Part shown: one piece after another, positions 34,656 to 42,656 of the stretch
Numbering within the stretch: position 1 is the first letter of the stretch
How the letters are laid out: each line of letters begins with the position of its first letter
Assembly (NCBI RefSeq): GCF_000745345.1
Contig: NZ_JQNR01000003.1
Coordinates: forward strand, 62,001-126,000
Length of the DNA stretch: 64,000 bases
Source: Actinacidiphila yeochonensis CN732
GTDB lineage: Bacteria > Actinomycetota > Actinomycetes > Streptomycetales > Streptomycetaceae
Direction of reading: 5' to 3'
The notes under the pieces: generated by a model
What the model saw: the letters and a program-made list of their open reading frames with translations, nothing else
What the model was told of the DNA's origin: nothing
Databases searched by the model: none
Program-made: the position numbers and the translations under genes

Positions 34656-36044
34656 TCAGTTCAGCGTGAACCAGGTGGTGCGGGACTTCTGCCACTCGGG
34701 GTGGTCCAGGTCCTTGGCCTGCGTGCCGTCGCCGTAGAGGTCGGCGTCGCCGTCGTCGGTGATGAGCTGGACCCGCGCCCCGGGCTGGGTGAGGTCGGGC
34801 ACGGCGACGATGGACTCCCAGGCGCCGGCGTCGGAGGTCGGCAGGTCGAGCACCTTCACCGGGGCGTCGGCGGCGGCGCCGTCCCAGGAGTACAGCGCGT
34901 ACGGGTCGCTGTTGTCGTCGGCGGCCCAGGAGCCGGCCAGGATCAGGTACTGGCCGGCCGCGTTCTTGCGGATGTCGCGCACGGACAGCCCGCCGAGGTC
35001 CAGCTCGATCGGGGTGCCGAAGGTCGCGTGCGAGCCGGTGACGACCTTGTCCATGTTGGTGACGGGCACGATCAGCGCCTTGCCGCCGCTCTTCGGCGGC
35101 ACCAGCGGGGCGCGGAAGCCGAGGTAGGCGGTGGAGGTGGAACCGGGCGCGAACTCCAGGCCCTCGACGTTGAACCCGTTGATCTCCTTGGGGATCTGGC
35201 CGTCGGCGGTGCCGGCCTTGAAGCCGAACCGGTCGCCGTTGTCCTCGTCCCAGGCCACCAGGTCGTCACGGAGCTTGCGGTAGGCCTTGCCGAAGGTGAG
35301 CGAGGTGGCCGCGCCGCTGCCGGAGACGGTGGTGGTGAAGACGGTGTTGCGGTCGGACTTGTACTCGCCGTCCTTGTTGTTGCCCAGGGAGCCGGTCCAG
35401 TAGATCGTGTCGCCGACGCGGGTGCCGGCCTCGATGTCGACCTCCTTGTCGGCGTCGAGCGCGTCGTCCAGGTCCCAGGTCTTCACCGGCGCGCCGGAGG
35501 CCGAACCGTCGTACAGGCGCAGGGTGTTGTCCTCGTCGTTGGCCACGACGACGTACCCGCCGCCGACGTCGACCGCGGCCGAGGCGTCGCTGGCTCCGGT
35601 CAGGTAGCGGGCGTCCGCGGAGAACTGCACGGCGGGCGAGGCCGCGTAGTGCAGCGTGGTGGTGGCGGTCTTGCCGCCGAGCCCGGCCACCTGGACGGTC
35701 AGGTCGGTGTAGCCCTGGGCGTGCGCGGTCACCGCGAGGGTGCGGGTGCCGCCGGTGCCGGTGGCGGCGAGGTCGCCGGTGCCGGCCACCGCGGACTTGC
35801 TGCTCTTGGTGGCGGTGACGGTGAGGTCGGAGGCGTCGGCGCCGCTCTGGCTGATGGTCGCGGTCACCACCGGGTCCCCGGTCGCGCCGACCGCGCCGGA
35901 CAGGTACGACGCGGACAGCTTGATCTTCGGAGTGCCGTAGCTGGCCGCGTGGGCCGGGCCGCCGGTGCCGAGGGCGGCCAGCAGCAGGGCGGCGGCGGCG
36001 GCGAGGGTGGTACCGCGGACGGTCGGCGAGAGGTGGACACGCAC
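34656..36044 (-). CDS. Secreted beta-propeller-like protein with N-terminal beta domain
   Basis: 462 residues. GTG 36044 follows AAAGG and directly opens a signal peptide (RVHLSPTVRG, hydrophobic core, GGPAHA-A). Residues ~35-125 resemble a cadherin/Ig-like domain (KLSASYLSGAVGATGDPVVT, TLAVTAHAQGYTDLTVQ). The remaining ~330 residues have repeated strand patterns and DxD motifs (NDEDNTLRLYDGSASG, DKEVDIEAGTRVGDTIYWTG, DEDNGDRFGFKAG, NGFNVEGLEFAPGSTS) like DUF3616 or phytase/esterase-like propellers. Probably extracellular; ligand unknown. Confidence 0.7.
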   Translation of the reverse strand: MRVHLSPTVRGTTLAAAAALLLAALGTGGPAHAASYGTPKIKLSASYLSGAVGATGDPVVTATISQSGADASDLTVTATKSSKSAVAGTGDLAATGTGGTRTLAVTAHAQGYTDLTVQVAGLGGKTATTTLHYAASPAVQFSADARYLTGASDASAAVDVGGGYVVVANDEDNTLRLYDGSASGAPVKTWDLDDALDADKEVDIEAGTRVGDTIYWTGSLGNNKDGEYKSDRNTVFTTTVSGSGAATSLTFGKAYRKLRDDLVAWDEDNGDRFGFKAGTADGQIPKEINGFNVEGLEFAPGSTSTAYLGFRAPLVPPKSGGKALIVPVTNMDKVVTGSHATFGTPIELDLGGLSVRDIRKNAAGQYLILAGSWAADDNSDPYALYSWDGAAADAPVKVLDLPTSDAGAWESIVAVPDLTQPGARVQLITDDGDADLYGDGTQAKDLDHPEWQKSRTTWFTLN

Positions 36045-36492
36045 AGTGAGTGCCTTTCGTCGGCTCGACGCGTCCGGCCGGCGGGCCGGACGCCGGTGAG
36101 AACGATGCGGCCCGTACTCCAACACCGCGCGCACGGTGGCCGTACGGGCGGCGAACACCCGGCGGCCGCTGCGTTGGGGCGGGCGGGTGCCGGACCGGCG
36201 CCCGCCATCGCGGCGTTCCGGGGGCTCCCGCCCGCCCCGGCTCCACCACCGCTCCACCCCCGCTCCACCATCCGACGGAACGCCACCGCACCCCGGCTCC
36301 ACCGCACTCCACCGCCCCGCAGGCCCCCACCACACCCCCGCGGACCAGCCGCCACACCTCCCGCCGGGGCCGTCGGCGGCCGGCCCCGGTCAGGTGCCCG
36401 CCCGGCGGTCCCGCACCCCGTTCACCGTTTCTCCACCCCCGTGGCCACCGCGTTCACTCCGCCGCCACCGGGCCCGGGGCGAGGCTGCGTGC
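36045..36492. other. Intergenic region upstream of the kdp operon, pyrimidine-rich
   Basis: About 450 bp without a convincing gene. From 36238 to 36340 the plus strand is C/A/T-rich with repeated CGCTCCACC-like units. It should contain both the promoter of the divergent secreted-protein gene and that of the kdp operon, but no clear -35/-10 or KdpE site could be picked. Confidence 0.45.
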
Positions 36493-36576
36493 GTGGCTGA
36501 TGCATGGGTTGTCATCGGGATTGTCGGATTCGTGGCCTCAATGTTGGGCCTGATCTGGTGCTTGGAGCGGGTGTGA
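36493..36576 (+). CDS. 27-residue hydrophobic peptide preceding kdpF (KdpF-like)
   Basis: GTG 36493 opens a 27-residue ORF that is one membrane helix (VVIGIVGFVASMLGLIWCLE) ending ERV. Its TGA overlaps the kdpF start (GTGTGA), a typical coupling junction. kdpF is also one helix and ends ERF, so this may be a second KdpF-type subunit or a duplicated one. GCGAGG lies upstream. Too short for confident homology. Confidence 0.5.
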   Translation: MADAWVVIGIVGFVASMLGLIWCLERV

Positions 36577-36662
36577 GCGCGACTGACGCGTTGCTGTTGA
36601 TTCTGTCGATCGTCATGTTCGTCTATCTGGGCGTGGCGCTGTTCAAAGCGGAGCGTTTCTGA
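36573..36662 (+). CDS. kdpF: K(+)-transporting ATPase small subunit
   Basis: 29 residues: a short start, one membrane helix (LLLILSIVMFVYLGVALF) and the end KAERF. It matches KdpF, a small stabilising subunit of the KdpFABC complex. The stop TGA overlaps the kdpA ATG (TGATG). Confidence 0.85.
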   Translation: MSATDALLLILSIVMFVYLGVALFKAERF

Positions 36663-38350
36663 TGGCGTTCGCATGGACCATCGTCGTGATGGTCGTTGTG
36701 CTGGGGTTGTGCTGGCGCTACCTCGGCTCGTACATGGTGGCGGTCTACGAGGGCCGCTCCCGCTGGTTGAAGTGGCTCGAACGGCCGATCTACCGCGCGC
36801 TGAAGGTGGAGCCGGAGTCGGAGCAGACGTGGCAGCGGTACGCGGCGTCGGTGATCGGATTCACCGCCGTGGCGCTGCTGATCACCTACGGCATCTTCCG
36901 GCTGCAGAAGCACCTGCCCTTCAATCCGCAGGGATTCGGCGCGGTGCGCGCGGACACGGCGTGGAACACGTCGGTGTCGTTCGTGACGAACACGAACTGG
37001 CAGTCGTACTCCGGTGAGACGACGATGTCCTATCTGTCGCAGATGGGCTCGCTGGCGGTGCAGAACTTCCTGTCCGCCTCGGTCGGTATGGCGGTGGCGG
37101 TCGCGCTGGTGCGCGGTTTCGCCCGCAAGGGCTCGTCCACCATCGGCAACTTCTGGGTGGACTTCGTCCGCGGCACGATCTACGTGCTGCTGCCGATCGC
37201 CTTCGTGGCCGCGATCGTGTTCATGGGGCAGGGCGCGGTGCAGACGCTGGCCGGCTCGGCGTCGATCCACGACACGCTGAACGGCGTCACCCAGGTCCTG
37301 GGCCGCGGCCCGATGGCCTCGCAGGAGGTCATCAAGCAGCTCGGCACCAACGGCGGCGGGTTCTTCAACGCCAACGGCGCCAACCCGTTGGAGAACCCGA
37401 CGGGCCTGACGAACCTGATGTCGGTCCTGCTGATCCTGTGCATACCGGTCGCGTTCACCTACGTCTTCGGCAAGATGGTGTTCAGCACCCGCCAGGGCCT
37501 GGCGATCCTGGCCGTCATGACGGTGCTGTTCGCCGGCTGGGTGACGATGGCCACGGTGGCCGAGCACCAGGGCAACCCGGTGATGGCGTCGGTGAGCGTG
37601 GACGACAGCCACACCGGCAACCTGGAGGGCAAGGAGACCCGGTTCGGGGTGCCGTCCTCGGCGCTCTACGACGTGACGTCGACGCAGACCTCGACGGGTT
37701 CGGTGGACTCCGCGGCCGACTCGTACACGCCGATCGGCGGGTTCGCGCTGATGACCGGCATGATGCTCGGCGAGGTCAGCCCCGGCGGCGTCGGCACCGG
37801 CCTGTACGGAATCCTGCTGTTCGCGGTGATCACGGTGTTCATCGGCGGCCTGATGGTCGGCCGGACCCCGGAGTACCTGGGCAAGAAGATCCAGGCCAGG
37901 GAGGTGAAACTCGCCGCCCTGGGGGTCCTGGTCATGCCGATCACGGTGCTGGTGCTGACCGCGATCGCCGCCGCCATCAGCGCCGGCCGGGCCGGGCCGC
38001 TCAACTCCGGGCCGCACGGGTTCTCCGAGATCCTGTACGCCTACACCTCGCAGACCAACAACAACGGCTCCGGGTTCGGCGGTATCAGCGCCAACACCCC
38101 CTTCTACAACATCACCGGCACGATCGGTCTGCTGCTGGGCCGGTTCGGGATGATCATCCCGGTGCTCGCGCTGGCCGGCGCGCTGGCCGCGAAGAAGCCC
38201 GTCGCCTCCGGCCTCGGCACCTTCCGGACCGACAAGCCGATGTTCGTGGGCCTGCTCATCGCCGTGATCCTGATCCTGGGCGCGCTGACGTTCTTCCCGG
38301 CCCTGGCCCTCGGGCCGCTGGTCGAGCAGGTCAGCCACGGGCTCTTCTGA
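36662..38350 (+). CDS. kdpA: K(+)-transporting ATPase subunit A
   Basis: 562-residue membrane subunit that binds and translocates K+. The four selectivity-filter-like segments are visible: VTNTNWQSY, LGTNGGGFFNANGANPLENP, the GFALMTGMMLGEVSPGG region and SQTNNNGSGFGG. About ten hydrophobic helices. The start overlaps the kdpF stop and the stop overlaps a 26-residue ORF that leads into kdpB. Confidence 0.95.
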   Translation: MAFAWTIVVMVVVLGLCWRYLGSYMVAVYEGRSRWLKWLERPIYRALKVEPESEQTWQRYAASVIGFTAVALLITYGIFRLQKHLPFNPQGFGAVRADTAWNTSVSFVTNTNWQSYSGETTMSYLSQMGSLAVQNFLSASVGMAVAVALVRGFARKGSSTIGNFWVDFVRGTIYVLLPIAFVAAIVFMGQGAVQTLAGSASIHDTLNGVTQVLGRGPMASQEVIKQLGTNGGGFFNANGANPLENPTGLTNLMSVLLILCIPVAFTYVFGKMVFSTRQGLAILAVMTVLFAGWVTMATVAEHQGNPVMASVSVDDSHTGNLEGKETRFGVPSSALYDVTSTQTSTGSVDSAADSYTPIGGFALMTGMMLGEVSPGGVGTGLYGILLFAVITVFIGGLMVGRTPEYLGKKIQAREVKLAALGVLVMPITVLVLTAIAAAISAGRAGPLNSGPHGFSEILYAYTSQTNNNGSGFGGISANTPFYNITGTIGLLLGRFGMIIPVLALAGALAAKKPVASGLGTFRTDKPMFVGLLIAVILILGALTFFPALALGPLVEQVSHGLF

Positions 38351-38430
38351 TGGACGTGACTCCGATGTGTGCTGAATGCGTGAACCCCCTGTCACCGCGC
38401 CCAACGCGCGTGTGGAAAGGAATGCTGTGA
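38350..38430 (+). CDS. 26-residue ORF bridging kdpA and kdpB
   Basis: ATG 38350 overlaps the kdpA stop (TGATG) and its own TGA overlaps the kdpB ATG at 38430 (TGATG). The peptide is soluble, with a CxxC at residues 7-10 (MCAEC) and a basic C-terminal half ([11 protein letters not shown]). It would link translation of kdpA to kdpB. Whether the peptide itself matters is unknown; the kdpB ribosome-binding site AAAGGA lies inside it. Confidence 0.45.
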   Translation: MDVTPMCAECVNPLSPRPTRVWKGML

Positions 38431-40508
38431 TGTCGGACGCTCATGTCCTGGAGACGCCGGACGCGGGGCCCGGTGCACCCGACGGGCCGCGGGGCGTGGT
38501 GAACCGCCGCAGCCTCTTCGACCCGCAGATCCTGCGGCAGGCGACGGTGGACTCCGTCCGCAAGCTCGACCCGCGGGTACAGATCAAGAACCCGGTCATG
38601 TTCGTGGTGCTGATCGGCACCGTGGTCACGCTGGTCGAGGCGATAGCGCACCCCAGCGTGTTCACCTGGCTGGTGACGGTGTGGCTGGCACTGACGGTGC
38701 TGTTCGCCAACTTCGCCGAGGCGATGGCCGAGGGCCGCGGCAAGGCGCAGGCGGACGCGCTGCGCCGCACCCGCACCGAGACCGACGCCCGCCGGCTGTC
38801 GGCCGACGGCACCGAGCAGCGGGTCGCCGCGGCGGACCTGAGCTCCGGTGACCTCGTGGTGTGCGAGACCGGGGACGTGATCCCCTCCGACGGCGAGATC
38901 ATCGAGGGTGTCGCCTCCGTCGACGAGTCGGCGATCACCGGCGAGTCCGCGCCGGTGGTCCGCGAGTCCGGCGGCGACCGCTCCGCGGTCACCGGTGGCA
39001 CGCGGGTGCTGTCGGACCGGATCGTGGTGCGCATCACCGCCGAGCCGGGGCAGACGTTCCTGGACCGGATGATCCGTCTGGTCGAGGGCGCCAAGCGGCA
39101 GAAGACGCCGAACGAGACCGCGCTGGCGATCCTGCTGGCCGCGCTCACGATCATCTTCATCCCGGTCGTGGTCACGCTGCAGCCGATGTCGAGCTTCTTC
39201 GGGGCCCGGGTGTCGGTGGTCGTCCTGGTGGCGCTGCTGGTCTGCCTGATCCCGACGACGATCGGGGCGCTGCTGTCCGCGATCGGCATCGCCGGCATGG
39301 ACCGGCTGGTCCAGCGCAACGTGCTCGCGATGAGCGGCCGCGCGGTCGAGGCCGCCGGCGACGTGCAGACCCTGCTGCTGGACAAGACCGGCACCATCAC
39401 CCTCGGCAACCGGATGGCCTCGGCCTTCCACCCGGTCGGTGAGTACAGCGAGGAGGACCTCGCCGAGGCCGCGCAACTGGCCTCGCTGGCCGACGAGACG
39501 CCGGAGGGACGCTCGATCGTCGTCCTGGCGAAGGAGCGCTGCGGACTGCGCGAGCGCGAGATGGGCCAGTCCTACACGTTCGTCCCGTTCAGCGCGACCA
39601 CCCGCATGTCGGGCCTGGACACCGGTGACCGGAGCATCCGCAAGGGCGCCGCCGAGGCGGTCAAGCGCTGGGTCGTCGAGCAGGGCGGCACCAACCCGTC
39701 CGAGCTGGACCCCATCGTCGAGCGGGTCGCCATGGCCGGTGCGACCCCCCTGGTCGTCGCCGACGGCCGGCGGGTGCTGGGCGTGATCGAGCTGAAGGAC
39801 GTCGTCAAGCAGGGCATCGCCGAGCGGTTCGCCGAGCTGCGCGCCATCGGCATCCGCACGGTGATGATCACCGGCGACAACCCGCTCACCGCCGCCGCGA
39901 TCGCGCAGGAGGCCGGGGTCGACGACTACCTGGCCGAGGCGACCCCGGACCGGAAGCTGGAGCTGATCAAGGCCGAGCAGGACGGCGGGAAGCTGGTCGC
40001 GATGACCGGCGACGGCACCAACGACGCCCCCGCGCTGGCCCAGGCGGACGTCGGTGTGGCGATGAACACCGGCACCACCGCCGCGAAGGAGGCCGGCAAC
40101 ATGGTCGACCTCGACTCCAACCCGACGAAGCTCATCGAGATCGTCGAGATCGGCAAGCAACTGCTGATCACCCGGGGTGCCCTGACGACCTTCTCGATCG
40201 CCAACGACGTCGCGAAGTACTTCGCCATCATCCCCGCGCTGTTCCTCACGACGTTCCCGCAGCTGCGCTCGTACAACGTGATGCACCTGCACAGCCCGAC
40301 GTCGGCGGTGCTGTCCGCGGTCATCTTCAACGCGCTGGTGATCATCGCGCTGATCCCGCTGGCCCTGCGCGGTGTGCGGTTCCGGCCGTCCAGCGCGACG
40401 GCGATCCTGCGCCGCAACGTCCTGATCTACGGCCTCGGAGGGCTGGTCGTCCCGTTCGCCGGGATCAAGGTCATCGACCTGATCCTCACCGCCCTGCATG
40501 CCTACTAG
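38430..40508 (+). CDS. kdpB: K(+)-transporting ATPase subunit B (P-type ATPase)
   Basis: 692-residue ATP-hydrolysing subunit. Phosphorylation motif [13 protein letters not shown] with Asp at about residue 318; actuator motif [20 protein letters not shown] and [16 protein letters not shown] in the P-domain; and [15 protein letters not shown] in the membrane part. ATG 38430 is used; a GTG immediately before it is also possible. Conserved Kdp order F-A-B-C. Confidence 0.95.
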   Translation: MSDAHVLETPDAGPGAPDGPRGVVNRRSLFDPQILRQATVDSVRKLDPRVQIKNPVMFVVLIGTVVTLVEAIAHPSVFTWLVTVWLALTVLFANFAEAMAEGRGKAQADALRRTRTETDARRLSADGTEQRVAAADLSSGDLVVCETGDVIPSDGEIIEGVASVDESAITGESAPVVRESGGDRSAVTGGTRVLSDRIVVRITAEPGQTFLDRMIRLVEGAKRQKTPNETALAILLAALTIIFIPVVVTLQPMSSFFGARVSVVVLVALLVCLIPTTIGALLSAIGIAGMDRLVQRNVLAMSGRAVEAAGDVQTLLLDKTGTITLGNRMASAFHPVGEYSEEDLAEAAQLASLADETPEGRSIVVLAKERCGLREREMGQSYTFVPFSATTRMSGLDTGDRSIRKGAAEAVKRWVVEQGGTNPSELDPIVERVAMAGATPLVVADGRRVLGVIELKDVVKQGIAERFAELRAIGIRTVMITGDNPLTAAAIAQEAGVDDYLAEATPDRKLELIKAEQDGGKLVAMTGDGTNDAPALAQADVGVAMNTGTTAAKEAGNMVDLDSNPTKLIEIVEIGKQLLITRGALTTFSIANDVAKYFAIIPALFLTTFPQLRSYNVMHLHSPTSAVLSAVIFNALVIIALIPLALRGVRFRPSSATAILRRNVLIYGLGGLVVPFAGIKVIDLILTALHAY

Positions 40509-40515
40509 GACCCGC

Positions 40516-40617
40516 ATGCCTGTCAACGACCGCATCGTCTCAAGAACTGGACTGCCGAAGGCCCGCACCGCGCGGGTACGGACGGGAATCGTCATGGAGT
40601 TGTCATGCTGTGGGTGA
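40516..40617 (+). CDS. 33-residue ORF overlapping the kdpC start
   Basis: ATG 40516, seven bases after the kdpB stop, opens 33 codons, basic in the middle (SRTGLPKARTARVRTGIV) and ending SCCG. It overlaps kdpC by 13 bases in another frame and covers the kdpC ribosome-binding site (GGAG). No convincing ribosome-binding site of its own. Possibly a coupling or leader ORF, possibly chance. Confidence 0.3.
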   Translation: MPVNDRIVSRTGLPKARTARVRTGIVMELSCCG

Positions 40618-41138
40618 ACCTGCGAAGGGGACTGATCGTCTCGGTCATCTTCTTCGTCCTGCTCGGACTGGCCTATCCGCTGGCCGAGACCGGAATCGGG
40701 CAGCTGCTCTTCCGCCATCAGGCGAGCGGCTCCCTCGGAAAGAACGGATCGACCCTCGTCGGGCAGCAGTGGAAGGGCCCGCAGTGGTTCCAGGGCCGCC
40801 CCGACGGTGACGACCCGACCGCTACCGGCGGGTCCAACCTCGGCCCCCGCTCCAAGGAGCTGGCCGACGCGTACAAGAAGCGGGTCGCCGCCCTGGAGAA
40901 GCAGGGCATCACGCCCGACCCGGGCCTGGTCGCCGCCTCCGGCAGCGGGATCGACCCCGACATCAGCCCCTCCGCGGCCTACGCGCAGGTGAACGCGGTC
41001 GCGAAGGCGCGCCAGCTGCCCGCCACCCAGGTGCACGACCTGGTCGCCGGCCACGTGCACGGGCCCCAGCTCGGGTTCCTGGGGGCGTCCTACGTCAACG
41101 TCCTCGAACTCAACGAGGCGCTGGCCGCGGCGAAGTAG
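40605..41138 (+). CDS. kdpC: K(+)-transporting ATPase subunit C
   Basis: 177 residues: one N-terminal membrane helix (GLIVSVIFFVLLGLAYPLAE) and a periplasm-facing-type domain with the family blocks FRHQASGSL, WFQGRPD, SGSNLGP-like (GGSNLGPRSKEL), GSGIDPDISPSAAYAQ and PQLGFLGASYVNVLELN. Start ATG 40605 follows GGAG. A large hairpin follows the stop codon. Confidence 0.95.
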   Translation: MLWVNLRRGLIVSVIFFVLLGLAYPLAETGIGQLLFRHQASGSLGKNGSTLVGQQWKGPQWFQGRPDGDDPTATGGSNLGPRSKELADAYKKRVAALEKQGITPDPGLVAASGSGIDPDISPSAAYAQVNAVAKARQLPATQVHDLVAGHVHGPQLGFLGASYVNVLELNEALAAAK

Positions 41139-41145
41139 CGAAGAT

Positions 41146-41205
41146 GCCCGTAAGGGGCACGGCGTCTGCCAGGGCCTCGGCCCTGGCCGCCTGCCCCTTA
41201 CGGGC
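41146..41205 (+). terminator. Nested hairpin after kdpC
   Basis: An outer perfect 14-bp stem (41146-41159 with 41192-41205; GCCCGTAAGGGGCA on the left) encloses an inner 9-bp stem (GCCAGGGCC with GGCCCTGGC, 41168-41187). It separates the structural genes from the sensor genes and may attenuate read-through. Confidence 0.75.
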
Positions 41206-41376
41206 CCGCCCGCGCACAGACCGTTGACCCGTCTGCGCACCCGTGGCGAGCCCGCCGAGGGCCGAACGAGCCCCGTGCGCCCCATGCGCCCCGTGAGGGG
41301 CTGGAAGGGGCCGAGAGGGCTGAGAGGTGACCGTCTTCCGACAGCCCCGCCGTGGGCCGCACCGACCGGAGTCCGC

Positions 41377-42570
41377 ATGTCCAACCCCGCTGACACGTCG
41401 GCGCCCCGACGCGACGGTGGTGATCCGGCGGCCGCCGCCGGACGGTTCCACGTCTACCTGGGGATGGCGTTCGGGGTCGGCAAGACCTACGCGATGCTGG
41501 AGGAGGCGGCCCGCCTCCTCGCCGACGGCACCGACGTGGTGGTCGGGTTCGCGGAGACCCACGGCCGACCGGCCACAGCGGCCCGGCTGGGCGGGCTGGA
41601 GGTGGTTCCGCCGATGACGGTGACCCACCGGGGCAGCCGGTTCGCCGAGATGGACCTCGACGCGGTCCTCGCCCGCCGGCCCGCGACGGTGCTCGTCGAC
41701 GAGCTCGCCCACACGAACGTGCCCGGCTCCGGCCGCCACGAGAAGCGCTGGCAGGACGTCCTCGAACTGCTCGACGCCGGCGTCGACGTGATGAGCACCC
41801 TCAACAGCCAGCACATCGAGAGCCTCGCCGACACCGTGGAGGCCGTCACCGGCACCCGGGTCCGCGAGCGCGTCCCGGACGCGGTGCTGGCCCGGGCCGA
41901 CCGGATCGAGCTGGTCGACTCCCTCCCCGAGGACCTGCGCCGGCGGATGCTGCACGGCCACATCTACCCGGCCGACCGCATCCACCAGGCACTCACCGGC
42001 TTCTTCGAGACCGACAACCTCTCGGTGCTGCGCGAGCTGACCCTGCGCTTCCTGGCCGGCGAGGCCGACGACGAGCTGCTCGCCCGGCTGCGCCGCACCG
42101 CCTCGGGCCGCGCCGCGGCCCCCGCCGAGAGCCTCCTGGTCGGCGTCACCGGCGCCCCCGGCACGGAGACCGTGCTGCGCCGGGCCCACCGCCTCGCCGC
42201 CCAGTCCCCCGGCCGCTCACCCGCCGACCTCACCGTCGTGCACGTCCACCCGAGCGAGGTCCGCCGGAGGGGGCGGGCGGAGCGGCACGCGGACGCGCTG
42301 CTGCCGGTCCGGCAGCTCGCCGGCGAGCTGGGCGGCACCTGGGTCGAGATCGAGGCCGACGATCCGGCGCGGGCGCTGGTGGAGGCGGCCACCGAGCACG
42401 GCGCCACCGGGATCGTGCTCGGCCACAGCGGCCGCGGCCGCCTGCGGCACCTGCTGACCAGCGGTTCCACCGTCAGCCGGGTCACCCGCCTGGCCGGGCG
42501 CGCCGGCATCGACGTGCACATCATCACGTACCCCGACGACTTCGGCGGCCGACCGTGGCTCATACGCTGA
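41377..42570 (+). CDS. kdpD: KdpD N-terminal sensor part (KdpD domain plus universal-stress domain)
   Basis: 397 residues from ATG 41377. Residues ~25-230 are the KdpD family domain with a Walker-A-like GMAFGVGKTYAM, VVVGFAETHGRP, VLVDELAHTNVPGSGRHEKR and TLNSQHIESL. Residues ~250-395 are a universal-stress-like domain (SLLVGVTGAPGTETVLRRAH, TGIVLGHSGRGRLRHLLTSG, GIDVHIITYP). The frame stops here, whereas the usual KdpD continues into membrane helices and a kinase; that part is the next ORF. Either a genuinely split KdpD or one gene broken by one missing base near 42560. Confidence 0.85.
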   Translation: MSNPADTSAPRRDGGDPAAAAGRFHVYLGMAFGVGKTYAMLEEAARLLADGTDVVVGFAETHGRPATAARLGGLEVVPPMTVTHRGSRFAEMDLDAVLARRPATVLVDELAHTNVPGSGRHEKRWQDVLELLDAGVDVMSTLNSQHIESLADTVEAVTGTRVRERVPDAVLARADRIELVDSLPEDLRRRMLHGHIYPADRIHQALTGFFETDNLSVLRELTLRFLAGEADDELLARLRRTASGRAAAPAESLLVGVTGAPGTETVLRRAHRLAAQSPGRSPADLTVVHVHPSEVRRRGRAERHADALLPVRQLAGELGGTWVEIEADDPARALVEAATEHGATGIVLGHSGRGRLRHLLTSGSTVSRVTRLAGRAGIDVHIITYPDDFGGRPWLIR

Positions 42571-42656
42571 AAGGGCGTGGTCCGGGCGGGAAGGCCGTCC
42601 GGACCGGCACCCCTGCTCCGGGCGACCCGGTGGAGACGATCTGGAGGCACCCGAGG

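Noticed and set aside
38331..41396. 1021-codon minus-strand ORF across kdpB and kdpC
   Set aside because: Composition is dominated by R, D, H, G and Q with no motif; the opposite strand holds unmistakable kdpB and kdpC.
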